Source of the DNA: Thiomicrospira sp.
GTDB lineage: Bacteria; Pseudomonadota; Gammaproteobacteria; Thiomicrospirales; Thiomicrospiraceae
Reading direction: 5' to 3'
Assembly: GCA_030826915.1 (NCBI GenBank)
Contig: JAUUDE010000010.1
Coordinates: 21,469 to 85,468 of the forward strand
DNA length: 64,000 nt
Part shown: positions 43,226 to 52,614 of the stretch, piece after piece
How the letters are laid out: each line of letters begins with the position of its first letter
Numbering within the stretch: position 1 is the stretch's first letter
The notes under the pieces: generated by a model
Seen by the model: the letters and a program-made list of their open reading frames with translations, nothing else
Told to the model about the DNA's origin: nothing
The model's database searches: none
Made by a program: the position numbers and the translations under genes

Positions 43226-43536
43226 TTTATATAGTAATCAATTTTTAAAAATAAGTCGTCCACAATTACATTGTGGTTACTAAACAGAACAAAACGCCCT
43301 AAATGATATGTGTTCTACATATATATACGCAGTTAAATCTCGATTACGTTAGAATAAGAGTGCTTTTTATGAATTTTATTTAGTATTCAAATCAAGCATA
43401 GACCTCATTAGTCAACTTTTGGAATTTTTGTGCTCAGTAAAACTTCATCAAGATTAACTTATCTATTAAGTATGATTTAGGTTTAATCGTTAACTCGATT
43501 TGGATTGAATACCAACAAAAAAAAGAAGTTGAGTTA

Positions 43537-46004
43537 TTGGAAGAAAAATTTAGTCAAGACTCTTCAAAAGCCTATGTTTCTCTTCAAAGAGCGCTTACCG
43601 TTGAACTAGAACGACTTAAAAGTTTAACGGCTGCATTTCATTTAATTGATAACCTCACTCAAGCGGAATTTAACAATTTTTCACAAGTTTTAATGACGAC
43701 AAATCCAGATATAGTCGCTTTGAAGTGGATTGAAGTCGTACCTAAAAACCAAAGGTTTCTATTTGAAGCAGAAATGAAAAACCTGTATGGTGAAAAATTT
43801 GCAATAAAAACGAATCAAGGTAGTCGTAATGCAGTAGCTACAATTAACGATCGTTATGCTGTTGTTAAATATGTGTTTCCATTCGAAAAAAATGCTCAAG
43901 CAATTGGTAGAGATTCCTTTTCCAATGAAGCACAGCGTCAAGCATTATATTTATCTGATATTACTCAATCTAGCTTTGCTACGAGTCCTCAATCTATCGT
44001 TCAACAAAAAGGTGATGATAAAGTCGTCATTATCTATCATCCTGTTTATAGCAAGTCAGAAAAGTTAAAAGGCTACACAGCGTTAATTCTTAACCTGAAT
44101 AATTTTTTATCATCCGTAAAGACAAATTCTTTATTGGAAAAAAGCTTAGGTCTTTATTTAACCGATTTAGAAAAAAATCGTGTACCTTTTGCTGGATCCG
44201 GTCCTGAGTATTTAGTTGAGGAGCTTTTGTTTCGTTCATACGAGTTTTATCTTCCTTTTGCAGGACGAAATTGGTTGTTCAATACCGAAGTGAACTTAAA
44301 AGCTTTGCCAGATTATCAAAAATTTGAACATACCAGTATTAAAAAAAAATGGGCATTTGGAATTGTATTTAGTTTTTTGTTTTCGCTTGCGATGTTTTTG
44401 ATTGTTAGAGCTAGATTACAAGTAGTAGAGGCTAATAACACCTTAAAAAAACAGGAGAAGTACTATCACGATTTAATTGATTATAGTTCTGAGGCTTTTT
44501 ATTTATTTAATTGCCAAGGTGATATTTTGGACGTAAATGCTGAAGCTTGTAATTTATTAGGATATACGCGTGAAAGCTTGTTAAGTTTGAATATTAATCA
44601 AATAGACGTTAATTATAGTTCGGTAGAATTAAAAGATATTTGTAAAGATTTGTTATTTGATAAAAAAGTACTTTTTGAGACTCAACATAAAACCATGTCA
44701 GAAAAAGTTATACCTGTTGAAATCAGTGCATCAAAATTTAAGATTAATAACGAAAATGTTATTGGAGCTTTTGTACGAGACCTTACAGACAGGAAGACAG
44801 TAAAAGCAATCAGTCTCGATAATGATCTGCTTCAGCGAGCCATTGAAGAAAGAACCCAAGAATTGGATGGACAGAAAAGGGCCTTTGAAACCATTTTTGA
44901 AAAATCGTCGGATGGTATCTTTATTAGTGAAGGAAGGCGTATAGTCGATTGTAACCAAGCAACGGTTGATATATTTGGTTATAAATCCAAAGATCAGCTT
45001 CTTACTTTACCAAATAAAGTATTTGTGCCAAAATTTCAACCTGATGGTGAAAGCTCACACCGTAAGGGCTTTAGAATGTTACAAATCTGTTTAGAGAGAG
45101 GCTCGCATCATTTTGAATGGGTCAACAGGCGAGCCAGTGGAGAACTTTTCTGGACAGATGTAGTTCTTACACGGTTAGAATACTATGGGCGGACAGTTTT
45201 CCATTTCGCTTTTCGTGATATTTCAACAAGAAAACGCCTAGAATCAGAAATGAAAGCCGCACGAGAAGCCGCCATCTTTGCTAATAAAGCAAAGTCAGAG
45301 TTTTTAGCTAAGATGACACATGACATACGCACACCTTTACATGGGATTTTAAGTTATGCCCAAATGGGGGAGTCACGAGTTGAATCTTTATCCACAGAAA
45401 AAATACAACGCTATTTTTATAATGTTCAGCAAAGTGCTCAGCGTTTGATGACACTTTTAAACGATTTGTTAGACTCAGCCAAATTGGAATCTGGTTTGAT
45501 GAGCTTTCAATTTCAATATCAGAATATTGAACCCGTAATTCAATCTTGTCTCGCAGAACAAGCATCTTTGATTGATAATAAAGTCTTCATTTAGAGTTTA
45601 AAAATCTCGATTGTATGGCATATTTTGATAATAAACGCATTGCACAAGTGATTTCTAATTTAATTAATAACGCAATCAGACACACGCCTTATGGTCAAAA
45701 GATTGTTATTTCATCCGCTAAAGTCGATGATGGGTTTATAAGGTTTACCATTCAAGACTCTGGACAGGGAATTGCTGAACAAGAATTAGAGTCTATTTTT
45801 GAACAATTTATTCAAGGTCATAGTCAAGCTGTTAACACCGGTGGAACATGTTTAGGTTTGGCTATCTGTAAAGAAATTATACAAGCACATAAAGGACGTA
45901 TTTGGGCAGAGAACTGGAGCGCTAAACAAAAAATACAAGGTGCCGTATTTAGATTTACGTTGCCAATATCTGAGTTGAATTGGAAAGAAAATAACATTAC
46001 TTAG
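43537..46004 (+). pseudogene. CHASE/PAS sensor histidine kinase split by a frameshift at ~45585
   Basis: 43537-45594: CHASE-like periplasmic region, TM, two PAS, HisKA FLAKMTHDIRTPLHGILSYA; ATPase domain NLINNAIRHTPYGQKIVIS...GTCLGLAICKEII continues in another frame (in-frame peptide LHLEFKNLDCMAYFDN joins). Confidence 0.8.
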
Positions 46005-46038
46005 TTTACCATCATTCATTAAACCATATATTTTAGCG

Positions 46039-47136
46039 GTGGATGACGAGCCTCTGAATAGACTTGTTTTGCAAGACTTGATTGAAGAGCAATACGAGCT
46101 TGAGGTTGTTGAGAGTGGAGAGGCTTGTTTAGAGTTAGTCAAACATCGAATTCCAGATTTAATTTTGCTTGATATTAATATGCCAAGGCTATCAGGTTTT
46201 GATGTTTGTCACACTTTAAAATCTAGGCTAGAGACGACAAATATCCCGATTATTTTTCTAACGGCATTAATGGAAACAGAAGATGAACGAAAGGGGTTTA
46301 AACTTGGTGCTGTTGATTACATTACTAAACCTTTTACAGAATCGGTGCTTTTGGCAAGAATAAAGACACACCTTGCATTAAGCTTTACTCGTCAAATGGT
46401 TGAGAAAAATAACTCAGCATTAAAGCAAGAAAGCGAGTATTTTGAGCAAATTATTAGCACAATGCGTAAAGACAAACGGTTTGATAAAAGTCATTTACGT
46501 TACTTAATTTCACCGGTTGAAAAATCGAATGGCGACATTGTTTTATCTGCCTCTAACGATGATAACCATCAGCATATTCTAGTTGGTGATTTTACAGGAC
46601 ATGGTTTAAATGCCGCTATTGCCGGGCCCTTAGTTTCTTCTTTGTTTTATATTCAAATGCAAGAAAATACGACAGCACCAAATATTCTTGAACTTATTAA
46701 TAATGAACTGTTTCATAAACTTCCGTCACAGTGCTTTTTAGCCGCTACCTATATTGATTGGGATAAAACAGCGCAAAATGTCACTATTTGGAATTTTGGT
46801 ATGCCTTCTACAGTAATTTATAATCGAGAAGATTTAGTAGGGCAGAGTGATTCTATATCCGTTGCTTTGGGTATTGTAGAGTGTTGCGAACATAAAATAA
46901 CACCGGTTGCATTTCCATTTTCGGAAGGTAATAAATTATATAGTTATACAGATGGTATTTATGAAGTGGCTAATAATGAAGGTGAATATTTTGGTGAAAA
47001 TGCACTTCAACCTATTCTGCAAAAACTGAGCTCAGACCAAATTGACTTGAGTTTGCTTCAAGAAAGAGTGGAAGAATTTGCAGACAGAAACCCAATTCAA
47101 GATGATGTGACTTTAATTGAACTCTCATATGATTAA
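46039..47136 (+). CDS. Response regulator with SpoIIE/PP2C-type phosphatase output domain (5' end uncertain)
   Basis: VDDEPLNRLVLQDLIEEQYELEVV receiver, LLDINMPRLSGFDV, DYITKPF; PP2C-like VGDFTGHGLNAAIAGPL, YTDGIYEVAN, DDVTLIEL. Confidence 0.85.
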   Translation: MDDEPLNRLVLQDLIEEQYELEVVESGEACLELVKHRIPDLILLDINMPRLSGFDVCHTLKSRLETTNIPIIFLTALMETEDERKGFKLGAVDYITKPFTESVLLARIKTHLALSFTRQMVEKNNSALKQESEYFEQIISTMRKDKRFDKSHLRYLISPVEKSNGDIVLSASNDDNHQHILVGDFTGHGLNAAIAGPLVSSLFYIQMQENTTAPNILELINNELFHKLPSQCFLAATYIDWDKTAQNVTIWNFGMPSTVIYNREDLVGQSDSISVALGIVECCEHKITPVAFPFSEGNKLYSYTDGIYEVANNEGEYFGENALQPILQKLSSDQIDLSLLQERVEEFADRNPIQDDVTLIELSYD

Positions 47137-47162
47137 GTTATCACGTAGCGCAGATCAATGCG

Positions 47163-47663
47163 TTAGTTGTTTGCATTGCGTTTAGTAACTGCATCACGAG
47201 CAAGTTGATCAGCAATGGTATTGCCTAAATTACCGTTATGACCTTTGACCCATTTCCATTCAACTTTCTGTTGTTCAGTTAAATTTGATAGGGCTTGCCA
47301 TAACTCTTTATAAACAACTGTTTTTCCTGACTTAACTTTCCAATGGTTTTGGCACCAAGTGGTATATTTTTGCGTTAAACCTTCTATAACAATGCGAGAA
47401 TCTGTATATAAAGTTTTACAAATGTTCTCAATAGGAAAAACTGTCTGAGAGCTATATTGCTGAACGTGCTCCAAGGCCTTTTGAGCAGCGACCAACTCCA
47501 TCTCTAAACTAGACGTCTGTTTTTGCCAGCCTGAATCTCGGTATAGTTCTACATCATTTTTATAAATAACTAAACCCCAGCCGCCAATATCCATTTTTTC
47601 GAAGTAACCGCCATCTGTGTAGATATGAAGATGCGTGATATTGGGGCTGATTTCTAATTTCAT
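47163..47663 (-). CDS. RNase H-like protein (second, divergent RNase HI paralogue)
   Basis: HIYTDGGYFEKMDIGGWGLVIY, LEMELVAAQKAL, LYTDSRIVIEGL, VKGHNGNLGNTIADQLA: D-E-D-D conserved. Confidence 0.88.
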   Translation of the reverse strand: MKLEISPNITHLHIYTDGGYFEKMDIGGWGLVIYKNDVELYRDSGWQKQTSSLEMELVAAQKALEHVQQYSSQTVFPIENICKTLYTDSRIVIEGLTQKYTTWCQNHWKVKSGKTVVYKELWQALSNLTEQQKVEWKWVKGHNGNLGNTIADQLARDAVTKRNANN

Positions 47664-47668
47664 TTTAA

Positions 47669-48583
47669 TTAAGGACGAGAACCCATTTTAAGTGGAAGAG
47701 CTGTATCGACACTGTATTCTTGCATAGAACCATCGTAAAGTTTGATATTGGTAAAACCAATGCTTTTTAACATGGTATAACTACGTGCTGCTCGGTGTGC
47801 TGTATTGCAATATACAATAATTGGTTGTTTTAGGTTATTCACACTTTTCGCTCTTAAACTTGATAACAGCTTATCAGTTGGCTGTTGTTTAAAGCCATTT
47901 TTTGTATCCACAGACATTGACCAATCAAACCAAAGTGCACTCGGTATATGACCACTACGTTTTTGTTTTGAAGACCCTGCATACTCTTCTTTTGTTCGAG
48001 TATCAATGAGAAGTGTATTGGCATCTTTAGTGGCGGCAATAACTTCGGATTTATTTGCAGTTAAAGCGTTAGTTAAGGTTTTAGAAGGTACTTGATATTG
48101 TGTTTTAGCAGGGCGTTTAGGTGGTTTTTGCGTGACTTTATTACCTGCTAAAACCCAACTGACAATACCGCCATCTAAAATATTTACCTTTTGATGGTTC
48201 AGTTTATCCAATTCCCAATATAAGCGACTTGCTTCCAGTCCACCCATATCATCGTATATAACAATGTGGTCACTGTTTTTAATACCCAATTGTGAAAGTA
48301 CATCCGCCATATAGTTTTCACCACCACTTAAGGCTAGGCCATTTTGAGGTTTAATTAACCAGCTATAGTTAACCCAAATAGCGTCCTCTATATGAAATTT
48401 TTGAAAATTGGCTCGTTCACTCATATCAATGATTTTGACGCTAGACTGATGTTTTTTAAGCCATGCAGGGCTAACGAAAACATTGGAATCGGCTGCTAAT
48501 ACGTAATTACTTGACACTAGCAGGCCAGCTATAAGCATAAACAAGCTTATTTGACGTTTTAAGAGTGTAGAAAATAAAAACAT
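47669..48583 (-). CDS. Exported sulfurtransferase with tandem rhodanese domains
   Basis: Signal peptide; FVSPAWLKKHQSSVKIIDMS...HIEDAIWVNYSW; active site IVYCNTAHRA. Confidence 0.9.
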   Translation of the reverse strand: MFLFSTLLKRQISLFMLIAGLLVSSNYVLAADSNVFVSPAWLKKHQSSVKIIDMSERANFQKFHIEDAIWVNYSWLIKPQNGLALSGGENYMADVLSQLGIKNSDHIVIYDDMGGLEASRLYWELDKLNHQKVNILDGGIVSWVLAGNKVTQKPPKRPAKTQYQVPSKTLTNALTANKSEVIAATKDANTLLIDTRTKEEYAGSSKQKRSGHIPSALWFDWSMSVDTKNGFKQQPTDKLLSSLRAKSVNNLKQPIIVYCNTAHRAARSYTMLKSIGFTNIKLYDGSMQEYSVDTALPLKMGSRP

Positions 48584-48629
48584 AGTAAATTCCTTTGAGT
48601 TGATTTACGTAATTTATCATGCAAAAAAA

Positions 48630-49061
48630 TTACTTAAAAAGTAAACGGCGTAAACATTCTAAATAAGCCTGTTCATCTGGTTCAACTTGGTCTCTTTGCG
48701 CTACCCATAATGACTCAGCTAAACAATCCATCATGGCGTGTTCTGTGGCGTGTACATCACCCAAGCGTTCACCTAATTGCTGGTAGATAGCTTGAATACC
48801 AGCAGGGCGGTCCATTGATACTTGTTCTTGTAAGCCTAAATGCATGCCCATATGCAAAAATGGATTGGTTTCGCCATCTTCAGGTTTGTATTCGTTACCT
48901 AGGTGCTTCTCATTTTGCAGCATAGGGTGATATTCTGGATGTAATTCAATCACTCGGGCAATCATGGTTTCCATGGCATCCATTGGTAAGCCATTACGAG
49001 CTTTGCTCCAGGTATCGACGTAAAATTGTCTAAGTTTGTCTCTTTCTGAGGTATAAAACAT
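48630..49061 (-). CDS. DUF1841 family protein
   Basis: RQFYVDTWSKARNGLPMDAMETMIARVIELHPEYH...NPFLHMGMHLGLQEQVSMDRPAGI. Confidence 0.88.
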   Translation of the reverse strand: MFYTSERDKLRQFYVDTWSKARNGLPMDAMETMIARVIELHPEYHPMLQNEKHLGNEYKPEDGETNPFLHMGMHLGLQEQVSMDRPAGIQAIYQQLGERLGDVHATEHAMMDCLAESLWVAQRDQVEPDEQAYLECLRRLLFK

Positions 49062-49114
49062 ATTGAATACTTTTTAATTGGTTACCTTGGCTTAATTATT
49101 AAGGAACTTATTAA

Positions 49115-49747
49115 TTATGCCGTTTTTTCTTTAAATTCACATAAATCATAAATACAGCAAGCGCCGCAGCGAGGCTTACGAGCCACGCAAGTATAGCGAC
49201 CATGCAATATCAGTAGGTGGTGAGCAGGAATAATGAACTGTTTGGGAATATTCTTTAATAGCTTTTTTTCTACTTCCAATACATTTTTACCTGGTGCAAT
49301 TTTAGTGCGATTAGATACTCTAAAAATATGTGTATCCACTGCCATGGTTGGTTGACCATAAGCGGTATTTAAAACCACATTGGCGGTTTTACGACCAACG
49401 CCAGGTAGCGCTTCTAAATCAGCTCTATTGTCAGGCACTTTCGAGTCGTGTAAGTCTATCAGCATTTTGCAGGTTTTAATGATATTGGCGGCTTTGGTGT
49501 TGAACAGGCCAATGGTTTTTATATATTCTTTTAACCCTTCAACTCCAAGAGCATAAATAGCCTCTGGTGTATTGGCGACAGGAAAGAGTTTGTCGGTTGC
49601 AATATTCACACCCTTGTCCGTGGCCTGTGCGGATAAGATGACAGCAATCAGTAATTCAAATGGAGAAGAGTAGTTGAGCTCGGTTTCCGGGTTTGGAATT
49701 GATTCGGATAAGCGTTCAAAAATCTCTTGGCGTTTGGCTTTATTCAT
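49115..49747 (-). CDS. nth: Endonuclease III
   Basis: LIAVILSAQATDKGVN, LPGVGRKTANVVLNTAYG HhH, CVARKPRCGACCIYDLC Fe-S cluster. Confidence 0.97.
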   Translation of the reverse strand: MNKAKRQEIFERLSESIPNPETELNYSSPFELLIAVILSAQATDKGVNIATDKLFPVANTPEAIYALGVEGLKEYIKTIGLFNTKAANIIKTCKMLIDLHDSKVPDNRADLEALPGVGRKTANVVLNTAYGQPTMAVDTHIFRVSNRTKIAPGKNVLEVEKKLLKNIPKQFIIPAHHLLILHGRYTCVARKPRCGACCIYDLCEFKEKTA

Positions 49748-49868
49748 AATATGGTTTTGTTAGAATTTTCTTGATATATAAATGTTTCATCTTAACCTTA
49801 GATTACCTAAAAGTTGAGAAGCCTTTTAATTGAATGACTTCGCCTTGATACTTTCTACCAGGCTTCCC

Positions 49869-49900
49869 GTTACTCTTTTTTATGCCAAAAAAAGAGTAAC
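49869..49900. repeat. Strong hairpin GTTACTCTTTTTT-ATGCC-AAAAAAAGAGTAAC in the nth-rsxE spacer
   Basis: 13-bp perfect arms read directly. Confidence 0.85.
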
Positions 49901-50179
49901 CAAACGAAGAACTTGGCTGAAGCAAAGCGCAGAGACAAGAAATAAAGGGCATCCCTCTCCATAAATGGTTAAGTCCTAAGCTGTTCACACACAATCTCGC
50001 AACTTGCTGAGCAAGCTCAGCTTCGAACAGTCGAGATTGCTTAATCGTTCTCTACGCTGAGAACTTTGCACCATATATTCCAAGGGGGAGTCTTGGCGTT
50101 TGTTGAAGCATTTACACAAACACAAAGCTCAACTGTGGTTTATCTTTTTCAGAAAGATACAGCTTATGATTTAAACGAT

Positions 50180-50923
50180 TTAAGCTTGTTTGGATTCCAT
50201 TGGCGTAACAGCAACTTGAATCCCTAATTGGTTTTGTTTTTTATGCACTTTTTTTGCATCTAGCATATTTTTTAATGCAATTAATAACCCCAAACCAATA
50301 AAAGCACCAGGAGGCAAACTCGCTAATAAAACACCTTGATACTCTTCACTTAAATGAATGGTCCAGCTTTTAGCCATATCACCAAACATCAAATGTGCTT
50401 GATCAAATAAAGTCCCGTTTCCAATTAGTTCTCTTAAACCACCCAGTAGAACCAATACAAATAAGAAGCCTAGCCCCATAAAAAAACCATCAACAATGGC
50501 TTTATCAATGGTGTTTTTAGAAGCGTAAGCTTCTGCACGGCCAAGAATTGCACAGTTTGTCACGATTAGAGGGATAAAAATCCCCAATATTCCATGTAAA
50601 GTATGGAAATATGCATTCATTACCATATCAATAATCGTTACCATTGTTGCAATAATGGCAATAAATATAGGGATGCGAATTTCATCTGATACATGATCTT
50701 TAATGGCTGATACTATAGCATTAGAGAGAACCAGCACCAATAGGGTAGCTAAGCCTAAACCAAGGCCATTAATTGCGTTATTAGATACGGCAAGGAGAGG
50801 GCATAAACCTAATAATGCAACTAAGGCTTGGTTATTTTTCCAAAGGCCATTTTCAATAATCAGTTTGTAATCGTGCCAAATTGATTTACGTTTTTCTGAA
50901 ACACTGCTTGCATTCTCACTCAT
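50180..50923 (-). CDS. rsxE: Electron transport complex subunit RsxE/RnfE
   Basis: [39 protein letters not shown]. Confidence 0.96.
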   Translation of the reverse strand: MSENASSVSEKRKSIWHDYKLIIENGLWKNNQALVALLGLCPLLAVSNNAINGLGLGLATLLVLVLSNAIVSAIKDHVSDEIRIPIFIAIIATMVTIIDMVMNAYFHTLHGILGIFIPLIVTNCAILGRAEAYASKNTIDKAIVDGFFMGLGFLFVLVLLGGLRELIGNGTLFDQAHLMFGDMAKSWTIHLSEEYQGVLLASLPPGAFIGLGLLIALKNMLDAKKVHKKQNQLGIQVAVTPMESKQA

Positions 50924-51563
50924 ATAAGTGTGCTCCTAAATCATTTATTACAATCAATGCATTTTTGACTGCATCTATGACAGCTCTTGGGGTAATGGTT
51001 GCACCTGTAAATTGATCAAAGTCGCCACCGTCTTTCTTAACTGCCCAGCGTGGTTCATTATTATCACGCAGTTTACGGCCATCAAATTCTAAAACCCAAT
51101 TTGTTTTAGCAATTTCAATTTTGTCTCCAAGACCAGGTGTTTCTCTGTGATTTAGAACTCGTACACCTGAAATGCGACCGTCAGGCAAGACGCCAACTAA
51201 AAGAGTGATATTTCCAGAATATCCGTTTGGCGCAATAGCGGTAAGTATGGCACCAGCAGGTTCCTCATTTTTAAAGGCACGGTAAATCGTAACAGGCTTA
51301 GCCGAGCCTAATAATTCTAGGTAGTGTTTGTCTTTAATTATGATAGTGTCATGAAGAGGATCATTATTATAGTTTTTTTCTGGCAAAACCTCACTGAAAG
51401 TCTGAATCAAAGATTCTCTTTCTGCTTCAGCAATGGCAGGCGCTGTTAAAGCTCTTATACCAAGTAGTAAAACAATACTTATAGAAATAAACAAGGTCAG
51501 TTTACCAGCCGAACTGAACATGGTTTTAAAAAGTTCTTTGGAGTTGTTGGTATTTTGATTCAT
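50916..51563 (-). CDS. rsxG: Electron transport complex subunit RsxG/RnfG
   Basis: [30 protein letters not shown] (flavinylation motif). Confidence 0.96.
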   Translation of the reverse strand: MNQNTNNSKELFKTMFSSAGKLTLFISISIVLLLGIRALTAPAIAEAERESLIQTFSEVLPEKNYNNDPLHDTIIIKDKHYLELLGSAKPVTIYRAFKNEEPAGAILTAIAPNGYSGNITLLVGVLPDGRISGVRVLNHRETPGLGDKIEIAKTNWVLEFDGRKLRDNNEPRWAVKKDGGDFDQFTGATITPRAVIDAVKNALIVINDLGAHLYE

Positions 51564-51579
51564 ATACTGGCTAACTTAC

Positions 51580-52614
51580 CTAAACTTTATGCCCAAATAC
51601 GCGAGGCTGGGTGTATTGGTCGATAAGTGGAACTGCAATATTCATAAGTAGAATCGCAAATGCAATGCCATCAGGAAATGCGCCCCAATTACGAATTACA
51701 TAAACTAATATACCAATTCCACATGCATAGATAAACCTACCTTTTGGCGTTGTACTGGCGGTGACGGGGTCAGTAATAATAAAGAATGCTGCAAGCATTG
51801 TCCCACCGTTAAGTAAGGTAAAACCGACTGATGGGTATAATTCAGGATTGATTTGATTAAAAATAAAACTTACGAGAGCTAAAGCTCCTAAAAAACCTAC
51901 AGGAAATTGCCAGCTGATTGACCGAGTTATAATCAACCCAATACCACCAACTACAAAAGCCACATTTACCCATTCCCAGCCAGATAAGCCAAATAGCATG
52001 CTGACATCTTTGTTTTGCAAGGTTTGAATAACACTGACACCTTGTGAAAGACCTGTACGTAATGAGTTTAGTGGTGTTGCACCGGTAATGGCATCTAAAT
52101 TAAAGCCAGGGATTTGACCAATAAAAATATAGTGAGCAGATTGAATAAAGTCGAGTGTTTGACCAGCTAAATCAAGGGGCAAGATCCATTGAGTCATCTG
52201 TACTGGAAAAGAAATTAATAAAAAAACATAGCCTAGCATTGCTGGATTAAATGGGTTATAGCCAAGACCACCATAAAGGTGTTTACCAAAAATCAGAGCA
52301 AAAGTACTCCCTAAAACAATAATCCACCATGGTGCCAAGGGCGGAATACAAAACACGAGGCCTGTTATCGTAATTAGTCCACTCATGTCTGTAATAAACG
52401 GTAAAACAGGGCGACCTCGCATTTTGAGCATTACGTATTCAACAACAAGTAACGTAGTTAGCGCAAGTAACCATTGAACGACAATGCCGTATCCAAATAG
52501 GTAAACATGCATCAATAAAGCAGGAAATGCCGCAATTTGAACCTTTAGCATTACCTTACGAACATTTTGATTGTTGTGTGTAAAAGGCGAGGAGCTTGGA
52601 TTGAATGTATTCAC
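51580..52614 (-). CDS. rsxD: Electron transport complex subunit RsxD/RnfD
   Basis: NPFNPAMLGYVFLLISFPVQMTQW, DAITGATPLN; operon position. Confidence 0.96.
   Translation of the reverse strand: MNTFNPSSSPFTHNNQNVRKVMLKVQIAAFPALLMHVYLFGYGIVVQWLLALTTLLVVEYVMLKMRGRPVLPFITDMSGLITITGLVFCIPPLAPWWIIVLGSTFALIFGKHLYGGLGYNPFNPAMLGYVFLLISFPVQMTQWILPLDLAGQTLDFIQSAHYIFIGQIPGFNLDAITGATPLNSLRTGLSQGVSVIQTLQNKDVSMLFGLSGWEWVNVAFVVGGIGLIITRSISWQFPVGFLGALALVSFIFNQINPELYPSVGFTLLNGGTMLAAFFIITDPVTASTTPKGRFIYACGIGILVYVIRNWGAFPDGIAFAILLMNIAVPLIDQYTQPRVFGHKV

Noticed and set aside
49803-49994. 63-aa ORF in the nth-rsxE spacer
   Set aside because: Spans a strong hairpin repeat; no start context or homology evident; treated as repeat/structured DNA.
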